Source: a bacterium (GTDB taxonomy: Bacteria > Cyanobacteriota > Vampirovibrionia > Gastranaerophilales > UBA9971). Taken from it: 26,966 bases of DNA. Below, piece after piece: positions 8,051-15,560 of the stretch; positions within the stretch are counted from its first letter, which is position 1, and each line of letters starts with the position of its first letter. The stretch is taken from contig JBAWVS010000035.1 of assembly GCA_037147175.1 (NCBI GenBank), positions 1 through 26,966 on the forward strand, given 5' to 3'. Under the pieces are notes generated by a model. It did not search any database and was not told the DNA's origin. It saw nothing but the letters and a program-made list of their open reading frames with translations. A program made the translations under genes and the position numbers.

Positions 8051-10096
8051 ATGACTGATAAAATAAAAGAAAATATACTTTTAGTTGACGGACAGGAAGT
8101 TGAATTCAGCGATGAAAAAAATCTTCTCGAAGTTATAAGAAAAGCAGGCATTGAGGTTCCGACTTTTTGCTACAGACCTGATTTAAGCACTTACGGGGCA
8201 TGCCGCATGTGCGTTGTGGAAATAGAAGGCAGAGGAATTCAAACAAGCTGCACAACAAAGCCTGAAGCAGGAATGAAAGTAAGAGTAAATACAGAGCGAA
8301 CAAGAAATATAAGAAAAATGAGCGTTGAACTTCTTCTTGCAAGCCATGACAGGGATTGCACAACTTGCAGCAAAAGCAATAATTGCGACTTACAGGACCT
8401 TGCAAAAAAACTCGGCGTAAGGGAAGTAAGATTCGAAAGCCATAAAAATCATCTACCTATTGATGATTCTAATCCTTCTATCGTCAGAAACCCTAACAAA
8501 TGCATTCTTTGCGGAGCATGCACAAGAGCTTGCAAAGAAATTCAAGGTCAGGGTGTGCTGGAATTTGTTAACAGAGGCTCAAAAACCATTGTTACCCCTG
8601 CTTATAAAAAGAACCTTGATGAAGTTGACTGCGTATATTGCGGACAGTGTACTTTAGTCTGCCCGACAGGTGCTTTAACAATAAAATCAGATATAGACAA
8701 AACATGGAAATTAATTTTAAATCCGAAAATTAAAGTTGTAGCCCAAATAGCTCCTGCGGTAAGAGTTGCATTAGGCGAAGCTTTCGGGTTTCCTTCAGGA
8801 GAAAACTCAATAGGTTTAATTGTATCCGCGCTTAAGAAAATAGGATTTGACTCTGTTTTTGATACTTCATTTACTGCGGATCTCACAATAATGGAAGAAG
8901 CAACAGAATTAATCGGCAGAATTCAAAAAGGGGAAAACCTTCCTCTATTTACAAGCTGTTGTCCGGCATGGGTAAGATTTGCAGAGCAAAGATATCCTCA
9001 ATTATTAAAAAATCTTTCTACCTGCAAATCACCTCAACAAATGTTTGGTTCTGTAGCTAAAAAAATTCTTAAAGAAGAATTTGATGTTGATGAAGAAAAT
9101 ATTGCTGTTGTTTCTATAATGCCTTGTACAGCTAAAAAAGCCGAGGCAAACAGAAGTGAATTTGCTGAAAATTCTTTAAAAGACGTTGATCTGGTGCTTA
9201 CAACTCAAGAATTAATAAGAATGATAAGAGAAGCCGGTATAGATTTTAATAATTTACAGCCGGAACACCTTGATTCGCCTTTTGGAATTTTCACAGGAGC
9301 AGGAGTAATTTTTGGAGCCTCCGGCGGTGTTACGGAAGCGGCAGTAAGAACAGCTTATGAACTTATTACAGGTAAAAGACTGGATAAAATAAATATAAAA
9401 GAAGCCAGAGGACTAAACTCTTTAAAAGAATTAAGTCTTGATATAGAAGGTCTGGAAGTCAAAATAGCCATAGTAAATACTTTGAAACAAGCTGAAGAGC
9501 TGGTCGAAAGAATATTAAAAGGCGAAGTTACTTATCACATGATAGAAGTTATGGCTTGTCCCGGTGGATGTATTGCAGGAGCAGGTCAACCTCTTGATTA
9601 TAAAGACCCGTCAGTTAAAGTAAAAAGAATGAAGGGGCTATATTCTGCAGACGTTATGCTTCCTCTGCATAAATCTCATGAAAACCCTCACATTAAAGAG
9701 CTTTACAGCAAATGGCTGGAAAAACCCAACAGCAAACTTGCTCATGAACTTTTGCATACCCATTATAAAAACAGAAAAAGAATTTTAGGCGAATCTATCT
9801 CAATTATTTCCGCACAAGATTCTGAAGAAGTAACCGATATATCCGTTTGTGTGGGAACCTGTTGTTACGCAAAAGGCTCTTACAACCACATAGAAGGCTT
9901 GACAAAATTGATAAAAGAACATAATCTTCAAAACAAAGTAAACATAAAAGCAACTTTCTGTGTTGAAAATTGCAGTAAAGGTCCTTCTGTTATAATAGAT
10001 GACAATATAGTTGCAGATACGGCTTCTAATAATACGGAATATATCTTCGAAAAATATATTCTTTCTAAATACAAAGAAACGGGTTTAACAACTTAA
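8051..10096 (+). CDS. hydA: electron-bifurcating [FeFe]-hydrogenase catalytic subunit HydA
   Basis: 681 residues. The start at 8051 is chosen because a strong AAGGAGG (8034-8040) lies 10 bases upstream; longer in-frame readings run into hydB. Domains: plant-type [2Fe-2S] (C40, C51, C54, C67); a His/Cys [4Fe-4S] site (H99, C103, C106, C112); two [4Fe-4S] motifs (C151-C161 and C194-C204); then the H-cluster domain with intact L1 TSCCPAW (301-307), L2 MPCTAKKAE (357-365) and L3 MACPGGCIAGAGQP (501-514). Both the proton-transfer Cys (C303) and the cluster ligands are present, so it should be catalytic. A C-terminal thioredoxin-like [2Fe-2S] domain has C600, C605, C637 and C641. With HydBC it would form H2 from NADH plus reduced ferredoxin, or run in reverse. 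The maturases HydEFG are not in the window. Confidence 0.95.
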   Translation: MTDKIKENILLVDGQEVEFSDEKNLLEVIRKAGIEVPTFCYRPDLSTYGACRMCVVEIEGRGIQTSCTTKPEAGMKVRVNTERTRNIRKMSVELLLASHDRDCTTCSKSNNCDLQDLAKKLGVREVRFESHKNHLPIDDSNPSIVRNPNKCILCGACTRACKEIQGQGVLEFVNRGSKTIVTPAYKKNLDEVDCVYCGQCTLVCPTGALTIKSDIDKTWKLILNPKIKVVAQIAPAVRVALGEAFGFPSGENSIGLIVSALKKIGFDSVFDTSFTADLTIMEEATELIGRIQKGENLPLFTSCCPAWVRFAEQRYPQLLKNLSTCKSPQQMFGSVAKKILKEEFDVDEENIAVVSIMPCTAKKAEANRSEFAENSLKDVDLVLTTQELIRMIREAGIDFNNLQPEHLDSPFGIFTGAGVIFGASGGVTEAAVRTAYELITGKRLDKINIKEARGLNSLKELSLDIEGLEVKIAIVNTLKQAEELVERILKGEVTYHMIEVMACPGGCIAGAGQPLDYKDPSVKVKRMKGLYSADVMLPLHKSHENPHIKELYSKWLEKPNSKLAHELLHTHYKNRKRILGESISIISAQDSEEVTDISVCVGTCCYAKGSYNHIEGLTKLIKEHNLQNKVNIKATFCVENCSKGPSVIIDDNIVADTASNNTEYIFEKYILSKYKETGLTT

Positions 10097-10737
10097 TGAA
10101 TAAAAAAATCTCACTTCCTTCTTTAAAAAGACTTCCAAAATATTACAGTATAGTTTGTGAATATTACAAAGAAGGAAGAGAATATGTAAAAAGTCTGGAA
10201 ATAGCTAAAAAGCTGGACATTGACGAAACTCAAGTCCGAAAAGACATTGCGCTGTTAAATTATGCCGGAAAACCCAAAGTCGGCTTTAATACGTATGAGC
10301 TTAAAAAAGAGCTTGAAGAGTTTCTGGATTTGAATAACATGAAAGATTCTTTTTTAATCGGAACAGGAAATCTGGGGCTTGCCATTGCAAAATATAACGG
10401 ATTTGAGAAATATGGCCTGAATATAACAGCATTGTTTGACACCGACCCTCATAAAATAGGTCTGCGAGTCGGTGATAAAGAAATTTTTCATGTGTCAAAG
10501 TTTCCTGATTTAGCAAAAAGAATGCAGATAAAACTAATCATAATTGCCGTCCCCGGACAAGAAGCCCAAAACATAGCTGATATTGCGGTAAATGCAGGCG
10601 TAAAAGCGATTTGGAACTTTGCTCCGGAGAATATAGAGGTGCCTAAAGACGTACTGGTTATAAATCAGGATTTGGCGACGGACTATATGGTACTCTGGCT
10701 GCAATTGCTTAACAAAAACTCGTCAATTTTAGCTTAA
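10096..10737 (+). CDS. rex: redox-sensing transcriptional repressor Rex
   Basis: 213 residues. N-terminal winged helix (about 1-75) with the Rex signatures RLPKYY and QVRKDIALL; then a Rossmann NAD(H) domain with GTGNLG (89-94), LFDTDPHKIG, the later VPGQEAQ and the NFAPE segment; then a C-terminal helix ending LATDYMVLWLQLL for dimer swapping. Rex binds its operator when NAD+ is high and lets go when NADH rises. Its first base is the last base of the hydA stop (TAATG), so it is co-translated with the hydrogenase. With two Rex-like operators upstream of the operon, autoregulation is likely. Confidence 0.95.
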   Translation: MNKKISLPSLKRLPKYYSIVCEYYKEGREYVKSLEIAKKLDIDETQVRKDIALLNYAGKPKVGFNTYELKKELEEFLDLNNMKDSFLIGTGNLGLAIAKYNGFEKYGLNITALFDTDPHKIGLRVGDKEIFHVSKFPDLAKRMQIKLIIIAVPGQEAQNIADIAVNAGVKAIWNFAPENIEVPKDVLVINQDLATDYMVLWLQLLNKNSSILA

Positions 10738-10739
10738 TT

Positions 10740-10772
10740 TTTTAATTATTAATTTTTATGTGATAATTAAAA
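10740..10772 (+). terminator. AT-only inverted repeat after rex
   Basis: TTTTAATTAT (10740-10749) and ATAATTAAAA (10763-10772) are perfect complements with a 13-base loop. This could weakly end the hydrogenase transcript or simply be part of the promoter region of the next gene. With no G-C pairs and no T-run after it, it is a poor intrinsic terminator. Confidence 0.25.
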
Positions 10773-10798
10773 TCTAATCAATCAGTAAGGAATCAAAA

Positions 10799-11095
10799 AT
10801 GATAACAGAACAAAATTTTCAAGAAATCTATTTACAATGCAACGATTGCAGACAAGAATTTCTTTTCTCCGTAGAAGAACAGGAATTTTATCAACAAAAA
10901 GGTTTTACACAACCTAAAAGATGCGCTTCATGCAGAGCTCAAAACAGACAAAGCAAAAGCGGCGGATATTCAAGCAACCCTAAACCAAGATTTGAAGCAA
11001 TATGTGATCACTGCGGAGTAAACACCACAGTGCCTTTTCAGCCTGCACAAGACAAACCTGTTTATTGCAGCGACTGCTACAGATCAATGAAATAA
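10799..11095 (+). CDS. double zinc-ribbon protein
   Basis: 98 residues with four CxxC pairs. C14/C17 and C42/C45 flank the segment EFLFSVEEQEFYQQKGF; this matches the small zinc-ribbon domain seen in many uncharacterised bacterial proteins (the CxxC...EQ-x-FY-x-x-KGF...RC-x-x-CR pattern, PF13451-like). C69/C72 and C90/C93 flank the VPFQPAQDKPVY segment of a second known small CxxC domain. The middle (50-64) is a short polar linker. AAGGA precedes the ATG. A nucleic-acid or protein-binding role is usual to guess for such ribbons, but no function is known. It is followed by a clear terminator, so it forms its own unit or the tail of the hydrogenase operon. Confidence 0.85.
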   Translation: MITEQNFQEIYLQCNDCRQEFLFSVEEQEFYQQKGFTQPKRCASCRAQNRQSKSGGYSSNPKPRFEAICDHCGVNTTVPFQPAQDKPVYCSDCYRSMK

Positions 11096-11120
11096 GGTAA
11101 ATTGTAAAAAATTTTAATAA

Positions 11121-11156
11121 AAAGAGCGGAGTTAATTAATATCCGTTCTTTTTTTT
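11121..11156 (+). terminator. intrinsic terminator after the zinc-ribbon gene
   Basis: AGAGCGGA (11123-11130) pairs with TCCGTTCT (11142-11149), with one G-U pair and an 11-base loop, followed by a run of eight T. It lies 27 bases after the stop codon. Confidence 0.8.
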
Positions 11157-11290
11157 GCTTTAAATTTATATTTGTATTACTATATGCTCTGATAAAAGCT
11201 TTGTTAATGTATAATTTTTTCAATGAAATAATAATATACTTTATGACATAGTGCTGAATTTAATTTTTGGATTATAAGTGAGGAATTTTT

Positions 11291-12442
11291 ATGGGATGTC
11301 CTGCAGAAATAAAACGGGATCATTTAGCAGAAGAAAACGAAAATACGGTTAATAATATAGAAGCTGTATGCAATAAACCCAGAAACCAAATGTCCACAGA
11401 CAGACTTCGTTACTTCGGGCATTTATACGGAGGGCTTAAGTCAGTCCTTCACAGCAGATTTTTAGCAAAAACGCCCAGACCGTTTACGTTTTCACATATG
11501 GTTACAAATAAATGTAATTGCGACTGTGATTTTTGTTTCTGGAAATATCATATACAGGAAGAAGAACTAACCCTGCCGGAAATCCAAAAATTGTACGGAC
11601 AGGCTAAAAAAGAAGGCTTTATGAACAGCATTCTCTGGGGTGGAGAGCCTTTATTAAGACAGGATTTCACAGAGATCGCCAAAGCTTCTTATGATAACGG
11701 CATGTATACAAAAATGGCTACAAACGGATGGTATTTGACAGAAAACCATGAATTTGGCAATTATGTAGATTTAATGTTTGTTTCTATTGACGCAATCGGT
11801 GAAAAACACGATGTAATCAGAGGAAACAGATGGGGACTTTTCGACAGAGCCATTAACGGCATAAATTTCTTTAAGAAAAATTATCCTAAAATGCGTATTT
11901 ATGTTTGTGCAACTGTTTCTACCGTTAATGACGAGCAGTCAATTACTGATATAGCAAAGCTTTGTAAAGATATGGATATTCTTTTGTACTTAACCATCAA
12001 CAAAAGCTATCAGGATTTTACAGAGTGGAGCGGTATAGATAAGCTTAAGAAACTTGAAAGAGATGAAGAACAGCTGGCAGAACTTGCCAGACATATTAAA
12101 TCTCTTAAGCATGCCGGATATCCGATAAGAAACTCGGATTATTTCCTCGATTATCTTATTGAGAAGAAAAATTATTATGAATGCCACTGGCCGCAAATTG
12201 CAATGGTTATTTATTCTAACGGAGATGTTCTCAGATGTACTGACAGACAGCCTGTTCCTGCTTTGAATGTCAGAAAAAAGGATCTGGGCGACATTATTAA
12301 ATCAGAAGAATTTATTGATATTGCTAATAAATGCAAAGAATGCAAAATGGCATGCGTTGGAAATTACGCACTTGACGCATCAGGTCTCTGGAGATTTGAC
12401 TGGGATGCTATCAAATCCATTGCCCAAATAGCGATTACATAA
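11291..12442 (+). CDS. radical SAM protein with C-terminal auxiliary cysteines
   Basis: 383 residues. The radical SAM [4Fe-4S] motif CxxxCxxC is C75-C79-C82, after an N-terminal leader of about 65 residues. GGEP (117-120) is the SAM-binding motif, and FVSIDAIG (163-170) is a typical barrel strand. Near the C-terminus C298, C316, C348, C351 and C355 (the last three as CKECKMAC) suggest a twitch- or SPASM-like auxiliary cluster, as in peptide- or carbohydrate-modifying members. No precursor peptide or partner enzyme is obvious beside it, so the substrate is unknown. GAGGAA precedes the ATG. It appears to be monocistronic, with terminators on both sides. Confidence 0.85.
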   Translation: MGCPAEIKRDHLAEENENTVNNIEAVCNKPRNQMSTDRLRYFGHLYGGLKSVLHSRFLAKTPRPFTFSHMVTNKCNCDCDFCFWKYHIQEEELTLPEIQKLYGQAKKEGFMNSILWGGEPLLRQDFTEIAKASYDNGMYTKMATNGWYLTENHEFGNYVDLMFVSIDAIGEKHDVIRGNRWGLFDRAINGINFFKKNYPKMRIYVCATVSTVNDEQSITDIAKLCKDMDILLYLTINKSYQDFTEWSGIDKLKKLERDEEQLAELARHIKSLKHAGYPIRNSDYFLDYLIEKKNYYECHWPQIAMVIYSNGDVLRCTDRQPVPALNVRKKDLGDIIKSEEFIDIANKCKECKMACVGNYALDASGLWRFDWDAIKSIAQIAIT

Positions 12443-12462
12443 AAATATTTTATATATTTAAT

Positions 12463-12499
12463 AAAAGAGGAAACTAAAAAATTTAGTTTCCTCTTTTTT
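12463..12499 (+). terminator. strong intrinsic terminator after the radical SAM gene
   Basis: AAAAGAGGAAACTAAA (12463-12478) pairs perfectly with its complement at 12482-12497 across a 3-base loop, ending in a T-run. It directly precedes the conserved box at 12501. Confidence 0.9.
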
Positions 12500-12500
12500 A

Positions 12501-12535
12501 AGCAATATTTTTTATGTTCCGGTTTTATAAATTTA
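12501..12535 (+). promoter_or_regulatory. conserved 35-bp upstream box, copy 1
   Basis: This block matches 22368-22402 at 33 of 35 positions, with the core TTTATGTTCCGGTTTTATA identical in both. It ends exactly 24 bases before the ATG of the GNAT-like gene; the copy at 22368 has the same 24-base distance to its gene. The sequence between box and ATG is not conserved. It may be a promoter (TATAAA as -10) or a 5' leader element; I cannot tell which. Confidence 0.6.
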
Positions 12536-12559
12536 GTTTATAAAATGGTAATTTTTTAA

Positions 12560-13375
12560 ATGTTTATCACAAGTTACAAACCACTGGTTACGAACTTAAA
12601 ATCAACAACAAATAGACCTGAGCATCAAAATAATTTTAGACAGCATAATTCTTGTGATGTTTATTTTTCATCGACAAAACAGGAAATAAAAGGCAAAGAA
12701 GTCGGCAAAGTTAAAATTACAAAAATTAACCCCGATAATTCCAGAAAAGATTTGGAACTGACGGTCGCTTTAAATATAACAAACGAACGTGGCAGACAAA
12801 AAATTCAATACAGATTCTATACTCAAGATAAAAAACTATTGGGACATATGAGGATGGATGATACTAAAGTTAATAAAGATTTTAATTTTGATCTTAATTA
12901 TGGAAAAGATTTTAATAATTTAAAAAAAACAGACTATATTTATATAACTTATCTGGAAACTATTAACGATAAATCATATAAAGGTATCGGACAAAATTTA
13001 ATTCAAGTAGCGATAGAACAAAGTATAAAAAACGGTCATAAAGGCAAAGTTAAACTTTGTTCAGATAAACTGGGCAAAAGTGATTTGAGGGAATTACCTT
13101 CAGATTACGGATGTCCGACGGGTTTTTATTATGAAAAATGCCATTTTAGACCAAATCTATTTGAACGTACAGACAATGATATAGAGCAAGAATTAGCTAA
13201 AGTAAGATCAGAGAAGAAACATCCTTCAGAAGCAAATTTAAATTACATAGGAATGCACCTTCCTGAAGAAGAAATAAGTAATTTCTGGCTGCCTAAAATA
13301 AAAGAAAACCCTATTATCCTCTCAAAAAAAGAACTTGAAGACTTTGAAAAAGAAAATAAATCTCAATCTTCTTGA
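12560..13375 (+). CDS. GNAT-like acetyltransferase-fold protein with N-terminal tag
   Basis: 271 residues. Residues 1-40 are polar and variable and contain VYFSS (34-38), similar to the FSA segment in the two CheD-like proteins of this window. The centre (about 80-200) looks like a GNAT fold: a beta stretch YIYITYLETI, then KGIGQNLIQVAIEQSIKNG (141-159), which fits the acetyl-CoA pyrophosphate loop and helix, and TGFYYEKCHF (187-196), which fits the common GNAT 'FYEK-x-GF' strand. The tail (200-271) is charged, with no known domain. The ribosome binding site is weak. The gene is preceded by the 35-bp box. Substrate is unknown and the GNAT call is by pattern only. Confidence 0.6.
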   Translation: MFITSYKPLVTNLKSTTNRPEHQNNFRQHNSCDVYFSSTKQEIKGKEVGKVKITKINPDNSRKDLELTVALNITNERGRQKIQYRFYTQDKKLLGHMRMDDTKVNKDFNFDLNYGKDFNNLKKTDYIYITYLETINDKSYKGIGQNLIQVAIEQSIKNGHKGKVKLCSDKLGKSDLRELPSDYGCPTGFYYEKCHFRPNLFERTDNDIEQELAKVRSEKKHPSEANLNYIGMHLPEEEISNFWLPKIKENPIILSKKELEDFEKENKSQSS

Positions 13376-13378
13376 GAT
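13360..13378 (-). terminator. possible terminator of the superoxide dismutase gene
   Basis: ATCTCAA-TCTTC-TTGAGAT forms a 7-bp hairpin over the stop codon of the GNAT-like gene. Read on the minus strand it follows the sod stop codon by a few bases and is followed by a T-rich stretch. The two genes converge with an 8-base gap. Confidence 0.4.
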
Positions 13379-13383
13379 ATTGA

Positions 13384-14040
13384 TTAATCTGATTTTTCGT
13401 CGCAGGATTCGTCTTTGAGTACTGATTCAAAACGCAAAGAAACTACGTGCCAGTTAATAATTTTCATAAAAGCATCAATATATGATTTTTTATCCGTCCC
13501 GTAATCAGTCCCGAATGCATGTTCCCAGGTATCCAGCACCAAAAGAGGTCTTACAAAGACAGGCACATGTAAATTATGCTGGTCTATAGCGAAATTGTAA
13601 ATTTTTCCGTCTCTGTAATTATAGCCTGTTATCGCCCAGCCTGCTCTAGAAGCCATGCCTGCTGCCTTTAAGTCTTCAAGATAAAGTTCAAAGCTTTCAA
13701 AATCTCTTTCAGCAATTTTTTTAAATATTTCTGAGGCCTCTGTATGTTTATCTGTCAAATTTGAAAAATATAATTCATGAAGAATAACACCGTTGAGATT
13801 ATGAGAAAGATCGACCAGAAGGTTTCTGTATTCTGAATAATTATGATTTGCAGAGCTTCTGTCTGCCGATTTAAGTTTTTCATTAACTTCATTAACTTTT
13901 TTTATGTAACCTTCATAAAGTCCATAGTGAAGTTTTAATTGCTTTTCGCTAAATCCGTCAAGTGTTTCAAAAAAATAGCTGAAATCTTTTGCTTCATATT
14001 TATCTACTGTGCTGTGAAGTTTTTCTTCCTGTAATACCAT
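13384..14040 (-). CDS. Fe/Mn-family superoxide dismutase (divergent subfamily)
   Basis: 218 residues. The four metal ligands of Fe/Mn superoxide dismutases are all present: H38, H88, and D170 and H174 in VLDTWEHAF. The C-terminal YIDAFMKIINW matches the family end. Around H38 the usual H-x3-H-H active-site pattern is replaced by HYGLYEGY, one residue shorter, so the second-shell histidine is lost. The position of the FeSOD glutamine is Gly (G84), and Q154 (IDQ) may play the MnSOD glutamine role. I recall a similar LYxGY pattern in clostridial relatives. It would protect an anaerobe against superoxide, though activity should not be assumed. AAGGAG precedes the ATG; a 27-bp palindrome lies 50 bases upstream. 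Confidence 0.85.
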   Translation of the reverse strand: MVLQEEKLHSTVDKYEAKDFSYFFETLDGFSEKQLKLHYGLYEGYIKKVNEVNEKLKSADRSSANHNYSEYRNLLVDLSHNLNGVILHELYFSNLTDKHTEASEIFKKIAERDFESFELYLEDLKAAGMASRAGWAITGYNYRDGKIYNFAIDQHNLHVPVFVRPLLVLDTWEHAFGTDYGTDKKSYIDAFMKIINWHVVSLRFESVLKDESCDEKSD

Positions 14041-14388
14041 TATATTTTCTCCTTATTTTTATACTGTTGAAATTTTTTTCCGTAATCTGCATTTACCGCT
14101 TTATAAGCGGTAAATGTTAAACGCATAACAAAATTTAAAAGTGTCATTGCCGATAATTATAAGTTTTAAAAAAGAATTTTCATCATTCTAATTGTTATAA
14201 AAATAATAATTTAGTTGACCTGATAAAAAGTTTACAAAATTAACAAATAGAAATTTCTCGAAAATGGTTTATATATCGTTTTTTTGCATTTTTAATTATT
14301 TTTTCAAATGTTTTATTAAAATTTTTTAAAGATTAATTTTAAAAGTGCCGATATGTTAATTAAGAGTGTCTAGAGGAAGTCATAAAAT
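14041..14388. other. divergent intergenic region, sod / REC-HD-GYP
   Basis: 348 bases without a gene, holding the start regions of two divergent genes. It contains the perfect palindrome at 14090-14116. A TTGACC -35-like box lies at 14214-14219 but lacks a good -10 at 17 bases. The rest is AT-rich with no further structure I can support. Confidence 0.6.
14090..14116. promoter_or_regulatory. perfect 27-bp palindrome, candidate operator for sod
   Basis: CATTTACCGCTT, then TAT, then AAGCGGTAAATG: 12-bp arms that pair perfectly. It lies 50 bases upstream of the sod ATG. No T-run follows on either strand, so it is unlikely to be a terminator. TTATAA at its centre on the minus strand could be the sod -10 box. 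The regulator is unknown. Confidence 0.55.
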
Positions 14389-15513
14389 ATGTCTTTAACT
14401 GAACAACAACTTGGTGAAAACAGTTTAGAAAATTTTCAAAATATGCTTTCCGAAATGGAAAAAGCAAAATATAAACATACAATTTTAATTGTTGATGATG
14501 AAATAAACAATTTGCAGCTGTTAAAAAGGTCTTTAAGGCGCAAATTTAATATTTTAACTGCTATGGACGGAAACGAAGCATTAGAAGTTATTGAAACAGA
14601 AGGGTCTCACATTTCTTTGATTCTCAGTGACCAACGTATGCCAAAAATGAACGGTACAGAGTTTCTTGCAAAAGTTTCCGAGAAATATCCTTATATAATT
14701 AAGATACTTTTAACAGGATACAGTGATATTGAAGCAATGATTGAAGGTGTCAACAGATGCCAGTTGTTTCAGTACATTACAAAACCATTTGAACCCGATG
14801 AACTTGAAATTATTATAGATCACGGAATAGAAGCTTACGAACTAACTTTAAGCAAAAATACGCTTTTGCGGGACTTAAAAGAATTATTTTTTACCACAGT
14901 AAAATCAATCTCCAGCGCTCTTGACGCAAAAGACACATACACTCATGGACATTCCCACAGAGTAACGTTGTTTTCGCTGATTTTATCCAAAGATATGGAT
15001 TTAGAAGAAGATTTTATTGAAGAAATAGAAACGACAGGACTTTTGCATGATATTGGAAAGATAGCCGTTCCTGAGTATATTCTTTGCAAAACAGGTAAAT
15101 TAACAAATGAAGAATATCAAATAATTCAGGACCATGCGGCAAAAGCAAAGAAAATTTTAAGCAGTATTCCCGGACTGACAAATGTTGCTTTATGGGCAAG
15201 CTGTCACCATGAAAGATGGGACGGCAACGGATATCCAAAAGGGATTAGCAACAAAGACATTCCTTTACCCTCAAGAATACTTGCCATAGCTGATACTTAT
15301 GATGCAATGACTTCTAACAGGTCTTATAGAAAAGGACTTCCTCATGAAGTTGCTGTCGAAGAGATAAAAAATTGTGCGGGCTCCCAGTTTGATCCTCAGA
15401 TTACAGAATCTTTTCTAAGGGTAGAAAAGATATTTAAAGAAGCAGCCCTGAATCCGACGCTTTATTACAATGAATACAGCGTTATTAACAAAAAGTATAA
15501 AGAAAACAATTAA
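14389..15513 (+). CDS. response regulator with HD-GYP domain
   Basis: 374 residues. Receiver domain about 30-150: acidic pair D36-D37, phospho-acceptor D81 in ILSDQRMP, T109 in LLTG, K132 in TKPF. HD-GYP domain about 160-360: HD pair H220-D221 in LLHDIGKI, then HHERWDGNGYP (273-283). Proteins of this kind hydrolyse cyclic di-GMP (to pGpG or GMP) when phosphorylated. The key metal and GYP residues are present, so activity is plausible. GAGGAA precedes the ATG. No histidine kinase is adjacent, so it is an orphan regulator. It is divergent from sod across a regulatory region; no functional link to sod is shown. Confidence 0.92.
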   Translation: MSLTEQQLGENSLENFQNMLSEMEKAKYKHTILIVDDEINNLQLLKRSLRRKFNILTAMDGNEALEVIETEGSHISLILSDQRMPKMNGTEFLAKVSEKYPYIIKILLTGYSDIEAMIEGVNRCQLFQYITKPFEPDELEIIIDHGIEAYELTLSKNTLLRDLKELFFTTVKSISSALDAKDTYTHGHSHRVTLFSLILSKDMDLEEDFIEEIETTGLLHDIGKIAVPEYILCKTGKLTNEEYQIIQDHAAKAKKILSSIPGLTNVALWASCHHERWDGNGYPKGISNKDIPLPSRILAIADTYDAMTSNRSYRKGLPHEVAVEEIKNCAGSQFDPQITESFLRVEKIFKEAALNPTLYYNEYSVINKKYKENN

Positions 15514-15560
15514 GAATTATTTTTGTCAGATTTACGCTTTTTTGTACAGGATAAATAGAT

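Noticed and set aside
8133-8886. Open frames on either strand inside hydA (for example 8460-8657 plus, 8602-8886 minus)
   Set aside because: They overlap conserved HydA motifs in another frame and have no recognisable domains.
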